Assembly: GCF_947492535.1 (NCBI RefSeq)
Contig: NZ_CANLNH010000002.1
Coordinates: 1-64,000, forward strand
Direction: 5' to 3'
Source of the DNA: an uncultured Dokdonia sp.
GTDB taxonomy: Bacteria > Bacteroidota > Bacteroidia > Flavobacteriales > Flavobacteriaceae
DNA length: 64,000 nucleotides
Numbering within the stretch: position 1 is the stretch's first letter; every line of letters begins with the position of its first letter. Under the pieces are notes generated by a model. It saw nothing but the letters and a program-made list of their open reading frames with translations, did no database searches and was not told the DNA's origin. Of this stretch, positions 18,301 through 27,072 are shown in pieces. The position numbers and the translations under genes are program-made.

Positions 18301-18743
18301 CTGAAAGTGTAGCAGAAAATTTTCCATCGCGAAATTTTAGTATTGATAATGCTAATGTAAATCCTAAGATTTCCTACCTTATTAGTAAGACTTCTAGAGT
18401 ATCATTATTCTATACCTATCAAGACAAGCAAAACACGAATGAAGGATTGGAAGCTTTACAGCAAAATAGTTTTGGCACTTCTTTTGCCATAGCAGATGGT
18501 GAGAAACTATCACTTATGGGAGAATTTAATTATATAGACAATCAATTTGAAGGAAGTGCATTTAGTCCTGTTGCTTTTCAAATACTGGAAGGGTTACAAC
18601 CAGGTACTAATTTTACTTGGAATCTAATTGCTCAAAAGAGATTGACTAAATTCTTAGATTTAAACATCTCCTATTTTGGTAGAAAAAGTGAAGATTCTAG
18701 AACGATACACACTGGTAACATTCAGTTGAAAGCGTTATTCTAA
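15306..18743 (+). CDS. Very large outer-membrane beta-barrel protein, unknown function
   Basis: A 1145-residue protein with a signal peptide (residues 1-18, ending LVAQ). The N-terminal 110 residues look like a beta-sandwich. From residue about 130 the chain is an alternating, Asn/Thr/Gly-rich beta pattern typical of large outer-membrane barrels, ending in aromatic-rich strands and a C-terminal LKALF, a common barrel end. A calcium-loop-like motif DFNGDGIQQLEE lies at 834-845. I recognise it only as a conserved flavobacterial large envelope protein; segments such as GSIVRGVTVGSNQNS recall gliding/secretion barrels, which is inference. Palindrome sequences are in frame at 15507 and 16360 (SFRES). 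Confidence 0.75.
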   Translation: MRNLYFLLFFLCTATLVAQEVRTKRIPLRDTIQLDSVSINPSLFKIETREGATLDSTKYTVDYANSLLSLKAKETIPTDTLVITYRVYPNFLTRKYVQFDPKRIVTSSGNLDRLTNLRNQKKRTGFTPFNGLNTSGSIVRGVTVGSNQNSTVNSELDLQLSGKLSDKVTLRASIQDANIPSQEGGFSQNLDEFDQIFIELFSDNWNIRAGDINLQDTESYYGQFTKKIQGLSLRGDINHSEDSKTSLFATGALVRGVFNTSVFTGQEGNQGPYKLTGPNGELFVLIVSGSEAVYVNGILLERGEAKDYIIDYNAGEIRFNSTFPITSEMRITVDYQFSERNFTRFVAYGGGSFRESDTFKIAAQVYSESDAKNQPLQQTLSEDQVTVLANAGDDPNQMVAQSAVPDTFSDNKVLYRQITVNGVEVFEFSTDPEEELFNVRFSNVGPNQGDYILSTTNTLRRTFEYVAPIDGVPQGSFAPQIRLFAPTLLQLAIVNGSYTPSEKTAITFEAAGSKNDLNLFSNLDDDDNNAFATHLKAKQQLFKKDSTATLEAFGKWDYIQESFTNVEGLYNVEFNRDWNLDTDLQNTNGNGLIIVGDQSFLTTGLRYENRKLGSIIYSFENLDFNTTYSGTRHSVASTINAKKLKGAINGSILNTNDLNVTSNFSKLYSSAVYDLKKAWVGGKFYTEDNVRTTKINDSITPDSQRFQLYEGFVGIGDSTNVYVEAGYRYRVNDSLRTNRIERVNTSNTYFLKSQLLKNKKTNLSVFINYRTLAFEDTEIETQNSLNSRLLYDQRFAKDIIRLNTVFETNSGTQPQQEFTFIAVDEGQGTHTWNDFNGDGIQQLEEFDLAQFQDQADFIRVLLPNQLFLQTHQNKLSSQLTLNPQQWNGQKGLKKFLSRFYNQTNYSIDRRALREGESFTINPFEADENEIGLGLNFRNAFTFNRGKQNYTTTYSYVSNKSTNLLSTGLQDNELETHQINFLHKIKESWLFNFKAETGTTESVAENFPSRNFSIDNANVNPKISYLISKTSRVSLFYTYQDKQNTNEGLEALQQNSFGTSFAIADGEKLSLMGEFNYIDNQFEGSAFSPVAFQILEGLQPGTNFTWNLIAQKRLTKFLDLNISYFGRKSEDSRTIHTGNIQLKALF
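15507..15525. repeat. Variant palindrome CTTTCGCTTAAAGCGAAAG
   Basis: A 9-bp inverted repeat around one A inside the large barrel gene, encoding LSLKAKE. Same variant centre as the copy before radA at 9280-9296. Confidence 0.55.
16360..16374. repeat. Iterated palindrome (in barrel gene)
   Basis: GCTTTCGCGAAAGCG, missing the outer C on the left, in frame as SFRES, the third of the three possible readings. Confidence 0.85.
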
Positions 18744-18784
18744 TATTTTTACGACCTTTAAATTTTTAAAATCAAACCATTATT

Positions 18785-19132
18785 ATGAAAACTACATTAA
18801 TAGTATTAGGAGCAGCAGCATTATTATGTTTTGTTTCTTGTAAAAACACAGAAGAAGTGACAAAAGATAACATTGAAGAAAAAGCAACTGAAGAAACATT
18901 TGACTCAACAGGGTATACTTCAGGTGTCATTGAGTATTCTCAAGAAAAAGAGGATTGTGAGTATACCATCAAATTAAAAGACGGATTATATTATGATCCT
19001 ATCAATCTAGAAGACGGATATAAGAAAGATGGAATGACTGTTTATTTTAAATTTAGTCCGCTACGCATGAAGAATCGTTGTAATAAAGCTAATCCTGTAT
19101 CTATAAAGGAAATGCTTCCGGCAAAAAAATAG
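18785..19132 (+). CDS. Small lipoprotein
   Basis: 115 residues with a signal peptide and lipobox FVSC (Cys20), a short acidic linker, then a compact domain with two more cysteines (KEDCEYTIKLKDG and MKNRCNKANP). The pair could form a disulfide. I do not recognise the family. It lies 41 bases after the large barrel gene and may be co-transcribed with it, which would make it a candidate accessory lipoprotein for the barrel. Confidence 0.7.
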   Translation: MKTTLIVLGAAALLCFVSCKNTEEVTKDNIEEKATEETFDSTGYTSGVIEYSQEKEDCEYTIKLKDGLYYDPINLEDGYKKDGMTVYFKFSPLRMKNRCNKANPVSIKEMLPAKK

Positions 19133-19151
19133 TATTATATCATTTTGGGTG

Positions 19152-19167
19152 CGCTTTCGCGAAAGCG
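19152..19167. repeat. Iterated palindrome (intergenic)
   Basis: Perfect 16-bp copy, 19 bases after a stop codon and upstream of the shared terminator, between convergent genes. Confidence 0.9.
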
Positions 19168-19213
19168 AATACAGAAAATTTCTACTATTTTATAAGTAAT
19201 TGGTTATAAAATT

Positions 19214-19259
19214 AAATAAGGAAAGGGCGAAAGCATATGCTTTCGCCCTTTCCTTATTT
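19214..19259. terminator. Strong bidirectional terminator
   Basis: A 21-bp perfect stem (AAATAAGGAAAGGGCGAAAGC with its complement) around an ATAT loop between convergent genes, with A and T tracts that serve both strands. The loop-proximal stem GCGAAAGC / GCTTTCGC resembles the iterated palindrome. Confidence 0.9.
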
Positions 19260-19275
19260 TAATAAAATGACTTAA

Positions 19276-21162
19276 TTACTTAACAATAATCTTTTTATTT
19301 AATTTTGTCTTAGAATTACCAATAGTAACAATATAAACACCAGAACTCATTCCCGATAAATCAACAAGTTTTCTATACGTATTACCTTGTCTTTCTATTT
19401 GATTATATACGACTCTTTGACCTAATGTATTATGTACTGATAATCTTAAAATATCATTAGTTGATTCTGTACGTAATGCAACTTCAAAATTTCTATTATC
19501 TAAAGTATTTACTGTAAAATCTGAATCATTAGCTACTAATTCGTCTACAGATAAAAAATCTGATATTTTGAATGATGCGATTTGTGTCCTTCTAGGCTGT
19601 CCAGAATATTCAGAAGTATACCAAAAAGTTAAATCATCTACAGGATCTCTAGTGAGTTGTCCATAATCTCCATAGCGATCATTAGTTGTTACAGAATTTG
19701 TTCCTTCTATGATCAATTGTTCTGCAATTGTCATTTCTCCAAGTGGGTCATTAGGACCTCTTCCTGTATAATATAACGAAGGGAATGTATCATTTCCAGT
19801 CTTAATATATCCCATTGCAATATTTCCTTCTTGATCCATACCCATAGCACCCATAAATACACTTTCATCACCTGTTGGGTCTACAAACGTTCCTTCTTGG
19901 TATAATTCCCAATCATTACCAGGAGTTCTTCTAAGCTCTATCCATCGTAAACCAGCTTTACGACTTCCATTTGTTACTTCTACTACAAAATTGACAATTA
20001 TAGATTCATGAGTTCCAAAATCATAACGATGTGTTTGATAATTCACAACATTTACTAAAGCATCAATTCTATTATTAGTATTCGGCTGATCTAAGTTTGC
20101 AAACGGATTATTACCTGTCCCTGCTATAAAACTGTCAAAAGGGGCAATCGGGATAGCCAATGGTCCTGTTACAGTAGCTGTTGAAGGGTCACTCCAATCA
20201 ACGTCAAAATCCCAAACACTAATATTATCTGTCGTTACTCCAGGAAAAATATTGTCTTGCATCCAAACAATAGGAACTGGACCAGATGCCATTCCTGCAC
20301 CTTCAGAATGTGCAGGTTGTGGTGCAGAAAATGCTACTCCAGGGTTAAAATCAGGCATAAATACCTCTACAAATGCAACATCAGTATCCCCGTTTAGCAT
20401 TGCTTCTCGATCTATGGCATACATTCTTCCGTCTGGAATTGTATTACCATTTTGAGCGAAATTACCTGTTATTACAATACTATTTCCCCAAATACCAAAA
20501 TGAGGGTAATCAATTGCAGCAATAGGATTGAACGAGTATACAGTATAGGTACCTGTAGGATCTGGTGTATTAGAAATAGCTACTGTAAATCTACTAGCAC
20601 TAGGATTAAAAGGGTTTCTAAATTCGCTTATTAACCAACGGTCTGCTTCTCTATCATAAAGCACAATTGGATCACCATCACCTCCAGCCCCTAAAGGATC
20701 TGATAAATTTCTTGGAAAACCTGATGCCTGCACTCCTTGTTTATCCCATACACTCCAAAGACCATTGGTCATTTGCACATAGTGGTTAGGTCCAACAGCA
20801 CCTGATGGATCTGGAGGACTTACATTAAGAGGAATTCCGGGAAAATTTTGAATAGGAGCCCTACTTATTCTTGTTGGCGGAGATGTTTGTGCTAATGGAT
20901 CTTCCTGAATATCACTATCTTCAACTGAATTAAGGTGATCTGCTAGTCTTTGCCTATGTCCACTAAACATTCCTCTTGGAACTTCCTTTTCAGGAATTTG
21001 ATCTGCTGTAACTGTAGGATACGAATCCATACGTTGAGTTACATATACTTCTACGGGTCGAAGGACGGTTACTTCATTTGTAGTATTGGGTGTTTCTTGA
21101 GCAAGAGCACTAAAGCCTGTGGCTAATAATGCTACCGCCATTAATTTGATGTGTTTTTTCAT
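19276..21162 (-). CDS. Secreted T9SS-sorted protein
   Basis: 628 residues: signal peptide (ending ALAQE), a central region of about 420 residues with an internal NHYVQMTNGLWSVWDKQG and repeated Trp/Asp-rich strands that suggest a beta-propeller-like domain, and a C-terminal T9SS type A sorting domain (about 545-628) ending NKKIIVK. Family members are typically annotated only as T9SS-sorted exoproteins, and I see no catalytic motif. Likely surface-exposed or released. Confidence 0.8.
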   Translation of the reverse strand: MKKHIKLMAVALLATGFSALAQETPNTTNEVTVLRPVEVYVTQRMDSYPTVTADQIPEKEVPRGMFSGHRQRLADHLNSVEDSDIQEDPLAQTSPPTRISRAPIQNFPGIPLNVSPPDPSGAVGPNHYVQMTNGLWSVWDKQGVQASGFPRNLSDPLGAGGDGDPIVLYDREADRWLISEFRNPFNPSASRFTVAISNTPDPTGTYTVYSFNPIAAIDYPHFGIWGNSIVITGNFAQNGNTIPDGRMYAIDREAMLNGDTDVAFVEVFMPDFNPGVAFSAPQPAHSEGAGMASGPVPIVWMQDNIFPGVTTDNISVWDFDVDWSDPSTATVTGPLAIPIAPFDSFIAGTGNNPFANLDQPNTNNRIDALVNVVNYQTHRYDFGTHESIIVNFVVEVTNGSRKAGLRWIELRRTPGNDWELYQEGTFVDPTGDESVFMGAMGMDQEGNIAMGYIKTGNDTFPSLYYTGRGPNDPLGEMTIAEQLIIEGTNSVTTNDRYGDYGQLTRDPVDDLTFWYTSEYSGQPRRTQIASFKISDFLSVDELVANDSDFTVNTLDNRNFEVALRTESTNDILRLSVHNTLGQRVVYNQIERQGNTYRKLVDLSGMSSGVYIVTIGNSKTKLNKKIIVK

Positions 21163-21286
21163 CGCGTGTAGTTTTTATTTGTAGTAAGATTTTTGTTAAA
21201 AAGTTAACAAATTTACGTAAAACCCCGTTATTTATAGTATAAAACCACTAAAAACACCCTATTTCATTATGTATGCATAATTCTTT

Positions 21287-22828
21287 TTAAGAGTCCATCC
21301 AATTTTTAAAATGAATTTGCTGATCAATAATTCCTTTAATTTCTTCTATAGCAATTCGTTCTTGTTTCATAGAATCACGATGACGTATCGTTACTGTTTT
21401 TGTTTCGACAGTATCATGATCTATTGTAATACAAAATGGTGTTCCTGCGGCATCTTGACGGCGGTATCTGCGACCAATACTATCTTTTTTGTCATCATAA
21501 GTCACTTCAAAGTCAAACTTTAAGTCATCTACTATTTGTTGTGCTATTTCTGGCAACCCATCTTTATTCACAAGTGGCAAGATAGCAGCTTTAACAGGAG
21601 CTAGTATAGAAGGTAACTTTAAGACCACCCTTGATGTTCCATCTTCTAATTCTTCATCTTGTAAAGATGTAGAAAGCACAGCTAAAAACATACGATCAAG
21701 TCCTATAGACGTTTCTACCACATAAGGAACATAGCTTTCATTTAACTCTGGATCAAAGAATTGCAGTTTTTTGCCTGAATGCTTTTCATGTGCTTTAAGG
21801 TCAAAATCAGTACGAGAATGAATTCCTTCTAATTCTTTAAAACCGAATGGGAAATTAAATTCAATATCGGCAGCAGCATTAGCATAATGAGCTAGTTTAT
21901 CATGATCATGAAAACGATAGTTTTCTTCTCCTAATCCTAATGACTTATGCCAATTTAAACGTGTTTCTTTCCAATACTCGTACCATTTCATTTCTTCTCC
22001 TGGACGTACAAAAAATTGCATTTCCATTTGTTCAAATTCTCTCATACGGAAAATAAACTGTCTTGCCACAATCTCATTTCTAAATGCTTTCCCCGTCTGT
22101 GCAATTCCAAAAGGAATTTTCATTCTTCCCGTTTTCTGAACATTCAAAAAATTAACAAAAATACCTTGAGCAGTTTCCGGGCGTAAATACAAATCTGTAG
22201 CAGTTTCTGCAGAGGCTCCTAACTTTGTTCCAAACATTAGGTTAAACTGACGTACATCTGTCCAGTTTTTAGACCCAGAAACCGGACACACTATTCCAAG
22301 ATCTTCGATAAGCTGTTTAAATCCAGCTAAGTCTTCTTCTTCTTGAACACGTGTTAATTCCAGTGTAATTTTATCGATCTCTTTTTGACGGCGTAGTACA
22401 TTAGGATTTGTACTTCTAAATTCGTTTTCATTAAAGGCATCTCCAAATCGTTTTTTTGCTTTGGCAATGTCTTTCTCTATTTTCTGATTTATTTTTTCTC
22501 TATAATCTTCTACTAGCACATCTGCTCTATAGCGTTTTTTAGAGTCTTTATTATCTATAAGAGGATCACTAAAGGCATCTACGTGACCAGAAGCTTTCCA
22601 AGTGGTAGGATGCATAAAGATAGCCGCATCAAGCCCTACAATATTTTGGTGCATTTGCACCATACTTTTCCACCAATATTCACGTATGTTCTTTTTAAGC
22701 TCTACTCCATTCTGACCATAGTCATATACGGCACTTAATCCATCATAAATCTCACTGCTTCCAAAAATATATCCGTATTCTTTTGCGTGAGAGATTACTT
22801 TCTTGAATTTATCTTCTTGCTTAGCCAT
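21287..22828 (-). CDS. glyS: Glycine--tRNA ligase
   Basis: Class II dimeric (eukaryotic/archaeal-like alpha2) glycyl-tRNA synthetase, 513 residues. Recognisable parts are the N-terminal EYGYIFGSSEIYDGLSAVYDYGQNG, motif 2 region FRMREFEQMEMQFF, RPETAQGIFVNF, and the C-terminal anticodon-binding domain (PVKAAILPLVNKDG ... DAAGTPFCITIDHDT). Leader about 120 bases, with a possible -7 box at 22948-22955 and a 24-base palindrome at 22881-22904. I do not see the conserved stem and specifier layout of a T-box. Confidence 0.97.
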   Translation of the reverse strand: MAKQEDKFKKVISHAKEYGYIFGSSEIYDGLSAVYDYGQNGVELKKNIREYWWKSMVQMHQNIVGLDAAIFMHPTTWKASGHVDAFSDPLIDNKDSKKRYRADVLVEDYREKINQKIEKDIAKAKKRFGDAFNENEFRSTNPNVLRRQKEIDKITLELTRVQEEEDLAGFKQLIEDLGIVCPVSGSKNWTDVRQFNLMFGTKLGASAETATDLYLRPETAQGIFVNFLNVQKTGRMKIPFGIAQTGKAFRNEIVARQFIFRMREFEQMEMQFFVRPGEEMKWYEYWKETRLNWHKSLGLGEENYRFHDHDKLAHYANAAADIEFNFPFGFKELEGIHSRTDFDLKAHEKHSGKKLQFFDPELNESYVPYVVETSIGLDRMFLAVLSTSLQDEELEDGTSRVVLKLPSILAPVKAAILPLVNKDGLPEIAQQIVDDLKFDFEVTYDDKKDSIGRRYRRQDAAGTPFCITIDHDTVETKTVTIRHRDSMKQERIAIEEIKGIIDQQIHFKNWMDS

Positions 22829-22880
22829 AATCTATTTCCTATTTCTTTTATGATGTTGCTATATTATTGTTTTGTTTCTT

Positions 22881-22904
22881 TATACGCTTTCGCGAAAGCG
22901 TATA
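22881..22904. repeat. Iterated palindrome, longest form (glyS leader)
   Basis: TATACGCTTTCG and its exact reverse complement make a 24-base perfect palindrome in the glyS 5' untranslated region, 53 bases before the ATG. Confidence 0.9.
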
Positions 22905-22947
22905 CATCTTTATTAGAAATCACAGGAGTAACTTCGTAATAAGATCG

Positions 22948-22955
22948 CAAAAATA
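22948..22955 (-). promoter_or_regulatory. Possible glyS promoter -7 box
   Basis: The minus strand reads TATTTTTG. If used, the transcript has a leader of about 115 bases that contains the palindrome. Confidence 0.4.
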
Positions 22956-22990
22956 GGGATACCGCTTAATTTGAAGAAATTGAAGGTGTG

Positions 22991-23872
22991 TTATTTTAAT
23001 TCAAGTACTGATGTTAATAGAAGTCTTCCTTCATGAAATACATTAACAGTATACGCTCCTTTTTCAAACGTTTGTACTGGCAGCACTAATTCACATACAT
23101 TAAAAGGTTTATTTGTGTAGGGAATTGTTGTGCGTGAATTAAAACTGATTTTTTGTCCATTAGAAAAGGTTTCTTCTCTTGGGATGCCTATCATTTTCCC
23201 ATCACTATTAAGTACTTGCACAAAGAAATCTAGATCACCCGCTTTGGCTAGTTTATTTTCATTTACTTCATAACAAATACGCACCATTTTGGCTCTATTG
23301 GCTCTAGAGGTATTAAAAAATTTACCGCTATTACGCTGTATAACACCACGAACTACGAGATTACTGGCTGTGATCTGTGCACCCAAGCTTATCTTTTCTT
23401 CAAGAGCTCTTTTATCGTCTTCTAATGTACTTTGTGCTTTTGTTGCTTTCTCTAAAGCATCTTGCGTCTCTGCTTGCAGTTTTGCTAATCGCTCTGTTTC
23501 ATTAAGAAGGCTATCATTTTGTTTAAATAACAACTCCCGCTCTCGACGCATTTTATTAAGTTCTATCCTATAGCCTCTTACAGTAGATTGTGTGATCTCG
23601 TTACTGTCTAATCGTTTCTGTAGTGCCTCCAAATTTTCTTTAGCATCAGAAAGTTCGTTTGAAAGGATATTCTTTTCGGTTAAAATATCATTGTACTTCT
23701 TTATTTCTTCTTTTAATTCTTGTTCAATAAGTGCTTTTTCTTCTTTAAGGCGTGACTCATTTTCTTGCATCTCACCATGAACCTTTAGGGTGTATGCGCC
23801 TAGTCCCACAACTACTAAGCAAAGTAGTATCGTGAGTATGAGAAGTGTGTTTTTAGTACTTTTAGTACCCAT
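22991..23872 (-). CDS. Membrane-anchored coiled-coil protein, unknown function
   Basis: 293 residues: one N-terminal membrane segment (about 8-28), a long coiled coil (about 30-165) and a C-terminal beta-rich domain (about 170-293, with ASNLVVRGVIQRNSGK and VCELVLPVQTFEKGAYTVNVFHEG). The topology suggests a periplasmic rod with a terminal sandwich domain. No catalytic motif. Looks like a conserved flavobacterial hypothetical; it is divergent from comF. Confidence 0.7.
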   Translation of the reverse strand: MGTKSTKNTLLILTILLCLVVVGLGAYTLKVHGEMQENESRLKEEKALIEQELKEEIKKYNDILTEKNILSNELSDAKENLEALQKRLDSNEITQSTVRGYRIELNKMRRERELLFKQNDSLLNETERLAKLQAETQDALEKATKAQSTLEDDKRALEEKISLGAQITASNLVVRGVIQRNSGKFFNTSRANRAKMVRICYEVNENKLAKAGDLDFFVQVLNSDGKMIGIPREETFSNGQKISFNSRTTIPYTNKPFNVCELVLPVQTFEKGAYTVNVFHEGRLLLTSVLELK

Positions 23873-23926
23873 AGAAGCTATCTATTCTTTCAAAAGTGGT
23901 TAAATTAGAAAAAAAATAACAAATGC

Positions 23927-24607
23927 ATGTTGCAATCGTTACGCTATTTTTTATTTCCAAAGGCTTGTCATGCGTGTTCTGAGAGCTTACAAGCATCAGA
24001 ATATATGATTTGCACACAGTGCAGACATTATTTACCACTTACTCAATTTCATTTGTATAACGAAAGGGTTGTTCAAAAAGTATTTTACGGACGTATTATG
24101 CTAGAACAAGCTACTGCTTTGCTTTATTTTGAGAAGAAAGGTCCTGTGCAATCATTATTACATAACCTAAAGTATAATGATAAAGAGGAGATCAGTTCCT
24201 TTTTAGGAGATTGGCTAGGTCAAGAATTAGCACAATTACCTTCATATCAAGCTATAGATGCTGTCATACCAGTTCCTATACATCCTAAAAAGAGAAAAAA
24301 GCGTGGGTATAATCAAGTAACAGGTTTTGCAATTGCATTAGCCAAACATTTAGAAGCTATGTGTGTAGAAGATATTTTAATAAAATCTAAAAATACCAAA
24401 ACACAAGTTTTTAAAGGTCGTTTTTCTAGAAGCGATGAAATCTTGGATGCTTTTTCAATTACAGAACATCAATCTCTTGAAGGAAAACATATTCTATTAG
24501 TAGACGATATTCTCACAACGGGAGCTACTTTAGAAGCCTGCGCTTTGCAATTACTTAAAATTCCTAAAATAAAGTTAAGTATCGCTACAATGGCAATAGC
24601 GCAATAA
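23927..24607 (+). CDS. comF: ComF family phosphoribosyltransferase-like protein
   Basis: 226 residues with a ComF N-terminal zinc-ribbon-like region (CHACSES and CTQC, four cysteines), the signature KKRKKRGYNQ, and the PRPP-binding loop ILLVDDILTTGAT near residue 190. Homologues are needed for DNA uptake in naturally competent bacteria and may act as phosphoribosyltransferases in others. The next gene starts 44 bases later. Confidence 0.92.
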   Translation: MLQSLRYFLFPKACHACSESLQASEYMICTQCRHYLPLTQFHLYNERVVQKVFYGRIMLEQATALLYFEKKGPVQSLLHNLKYNDKEEISSFLGDWLGQELAQLPSYQAIDAVIPVPIHPKKRKKRGYNQVTGFAIALAKHLEAMCVEDILIKSKNTKTQVFKGRFSRSDEILDAFSITEHQSLEGKHILLVDDILTTGATLEACALQLLKIPKIKLSIATMAIAQ

Positions 24608-24651
24608 GTATTTCGTTTGGCTAAAAATTAGTTGTTTCTTTGCTGTATTAA

Positions 24652-26292
24652 ATGAATACTACATCTCCATATATTTTGAAAGTAAAAAAGTGCCTCTATT
24701 ATTTTGGTATGATAGCGTTTATGTCGCTTACGTTAGTGAATTGTGCAAAGAGAGGTTCTATTACTGGTGGGCCTCAAGACAGTATCCCTCCTGTGTTTAT
24801 TAAATCGGAGCCTCCTAATTTTACGACAAACTTTGACGGCAATAGAATACGCATCTATTTTGACGAGTATATCAAGCTTAAAGAGTATCAAAAGCAATTG
24901 ATTATATCGCCTCCATTAGAAAACAGTGTGATTTCTCCTCAAGGATCTGCTTCTAAATTTGTAAATATTGAGATTAAAGACACATTAGAACCTAATACAA
25001 CTTATGTATTTAATTTTGGACAGAGCATTGTAGACAATAATGAAAGCAATCCTTTCTCCTATTTTAAATATGTCTTTTCTACCGGAGATTATATAGATAG
25101 TCTTACTGTTACTGGAACGATTACAGATGAATTAAAAACAGAGCCTGATAATTTTGTATCTGTCATGCTATATGCTGTAGACAGCACATTTAATGACTCT
25201 ATTATTTATAAGGAACGGCCTAGATATGTGACAAGCACATTAGATAGTTTGACCACATTTGAAATTGGAAATATTAAAGAAGGGAAATACATGCTCATTG
25301 CTATGAAAGATGAGGATGCCAATTTTACATTCCAACCTAATAAAGACAAAGTTGCTTTTTTAGAAGACTTTATTACCATTCCAACAGATAGTTCGTATAC
25401 GTTAAAGCTATTTAAAGAAGTTCCAGAGACTAAGGTCTCTCGACCTAGACATTCAGCCTTAAACAGACTCACTTTTGGAGTTTCAGGGCCTATAGATAGT
25501 ATTTCGATAGACTTACTTACAGAGACTCCTCCAAATTTTAAATCTAAGATTACTAGAAAAACCAATGCAGACACATTATACTATTGGTTTGATCCTAAAC
25601 CAGAGATAGACTCCCTTGTTTTTGAAGTAAAAGGTCCTAAATATAGAGATACATTGGTTGCCAAATTACGCACCCCTGATGTAGACTCTTTACAATTTTC
25701 TTCAAAAAATGGAAGGACACTTGTGCTAGGAACTCCCTTTGAGCTAAAAAGTAACATCCCTTTAACTACTGTAAAAGATAGCCTTATTCGTGTACTTCAA
25801 GATTCTATTCCAATAGATTATGAAATGCTCATCTCAGAAAGAGACACAAAGCTTTCTATGTCTTTTGATACCCAAGAAAAATCCACATATACAGTTGCTG
25901 CTTTACCTGGTGCTATGACAGATTTTTTTGGAAATACGAATGATACATTATCCTTTACAACCACAACAAAAGAAACGTCTGACTATGGGAATATTAAGTT
26001 TTTCATTACAAATGCAAAACATTTTCCATATATCATTCAACTGACAGATCAAAAAGGAAAAGTCATCGAAGAACGCTATACTACTAATGAAACTGAAACT
26101 GAATTCGATTTCAATTTATTACAGCCTGCTTCTTACCTTATACAAGTGATAGAAGATAAAAACCAGAATAAAATCTATGATACTGGAAATTATCTTGAAA
26201 AAAGACAGCCCGAAAAAGTAATTCATTTTGGAGAAGTCATTGAAGTAAATACAAGTTGGTCTCTTATTAAAACTCTTGAACTTAAAGATTAA
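24652..26292 (+). CDS. Ig-like-domain lipoprotein
   Basis: 546 residues with an N-terminal lipoprotein signal (LVNC near residue 31), then GGPQDSIPPVFIKSEPPNFTTNF, the hallmark start of the bacterial Ig-like (Big_5) domain common in Bacteroidota, covering about residues 40-145. The remainder is beta-rich. A cell-surface or periplasmic structural role is likely; no enzyme motif is seen. Its TAA stop directly abuts the stop of the convergent amidase gene with no base between. Confidence 0.8.
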   Translation: MNTTSPYILKVKKCLYYFGMIAFMSLTLVNCAKRGSITGGPQDSIPPVFIKSEPPNFTTNFDGNRIRIYFDEYIKLKEYQKQLIISPPLENSVISPQGSASKFVNIEIKDTLEPNTTYVFNFGQSIVDNNESNPFSYFKYVFSTGDYIDSLTVTGTITDELKTEPDNFVSVMLYAVDSTFNDSIIYKERPRYVTSTLDSLTTFEIGNIKEGKYMLIAMKDEDANFTFQPNKDKVAFLEDFITIPTDSSYTLKLFKEVPETKVSRPRHSALNRLTFGVSGPIDSISIDLLTETPPNFKSKITRKTNADTLYYWFDPKPEIDSLVFEVKGPKYRDTLVAKLRTPDVDSLQFSSKNGRTLVLGTPFELKSNIPLTTVKDSLIRVLQDSIPIDYEMLISERDTKLSMSFDTQEKSTYTVAALPGAMTDFFGNTNDTLSFTTTTKETSDYGNIKFFITNAKHFPYIIQLTDQKGKVIEERYTTNETETEFDFNLLQPASYLIQVIEDKNQNKIYDTGNYLEKRQPEKVIHFGEVIEVNTSWSLIKTLELKD

Positions 26293-27072
26293 TTAGGTTT
26301 CCAAAGTAAATACATCTTGGTCTTCAAGAAAAGGCAACTTTTTTCGTGTTGCTTCTATATGAGTTTTTGATAAGGTCGTCGTAATAATTTTTTCTTCCGC
26401 TTTCGCGAAAGCGATCTCATCTCCTAATACATTATATACTCCTGAATGCCCTACATATTCCAATCCATTTCCATCAAGGCCTATACGATTTACACCTATA
26501 GCATAACTCATATTTTCTATCGCTCTTGCTTTCAATAAGGCGTCCCATGCTGCCACACGAGGTTTTGGCCAATTTGCTACATATAATACAACATCATAAT
26601 CTACCGTATTACGTGCAAAAACAGGGAAACGTAAATCATAACATATTTGTGGAAATAATTTCCATCCCTCATATTCTATAACCACTTGAGTATCTCCAGC
26701 GGTATATAGTTCTCCTTCTCCAGCCATCATAAATCGATGACGCTTATCATAATGGGTAATTGTACCGTCTGGTTTTACAAATAAAAATCGGTTATAATAG
26801 GCATTATTTTCTGTTATAATAATGCTCCCACAAATAGCCATATTTTTTTGTGTAGCCCATTGCTTCATCCATTGTACCGTAGGGCCTTCCATCGTTTCTG
26901 ATAGACGTACAGGATCCATACTAAAACCTGTAGTAAACATTTCTGGCAAAATAGCGAGTTGTACCGTATCTGGCACTTGTGCCAATAAAACCGCTAAATT
27001 CTTACGATTTGCGATGGCATTTTCCCAGACAAGATGTGTCTGAATAATAGCAATTTGAAGTGTATCTGTCAT
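26293..27072 (-). CDS. Nitrilase-superfamily amidohydrolase, omega-amidase type
   Basis: 259 residues from the ATG at 27072; an upstream in-frame ATG at 27138 would add 22 residues without homology and is rejected. The catalytic triad is visible: Glu in LPEMFTTGFSM, Lys in YDKRHRFMMAGE, Cys in PQICYDLRFPVFARN. This matches the YafV/Nit2 group, which hydrolyses 2-oxoglutaramate and related omega-amides from transamination. The iterated palindrome at 26398-26413 is in frame as AFAKA near the C-terminus. Confidence 0.92.
   Translation of the reverse strand: MTDTLQIAIIQTHLVWENAIANRKNLAVLLAQVPDTVQLAILPEMFTTGFSMDPVRLSETMEGPTVQWMKQWATQKNMAICGSIIITENNAYYNRFLFVKPDGTITHYDKRHRFMMAGEGELYTAGDTQVVIEYEGWKLFPQICYDLRFPVFARNTVDYDVVLYVANWPKPRVAAWDALLKARAIENMSYAIGVNRIGLDGNGLEYVGHSGVYNVLGDEIAFAKAEEKIITTTLSKTHIEATRKKLPFLEDQDVFTLET
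26398..26413. repeat. Iterated palindrome (in amidase gene)
   Basis: Perfect 16-bp copy, in frame on the minus strand as AFAKA. Confidence 0.9.

Noticed and set aside
22829-22990. T-box riboswitch before glyS
   Set aside because: A leader exists, but I see no T-box sequence or specifier stem, and T-boxes are not typical in Flavobacteriia.
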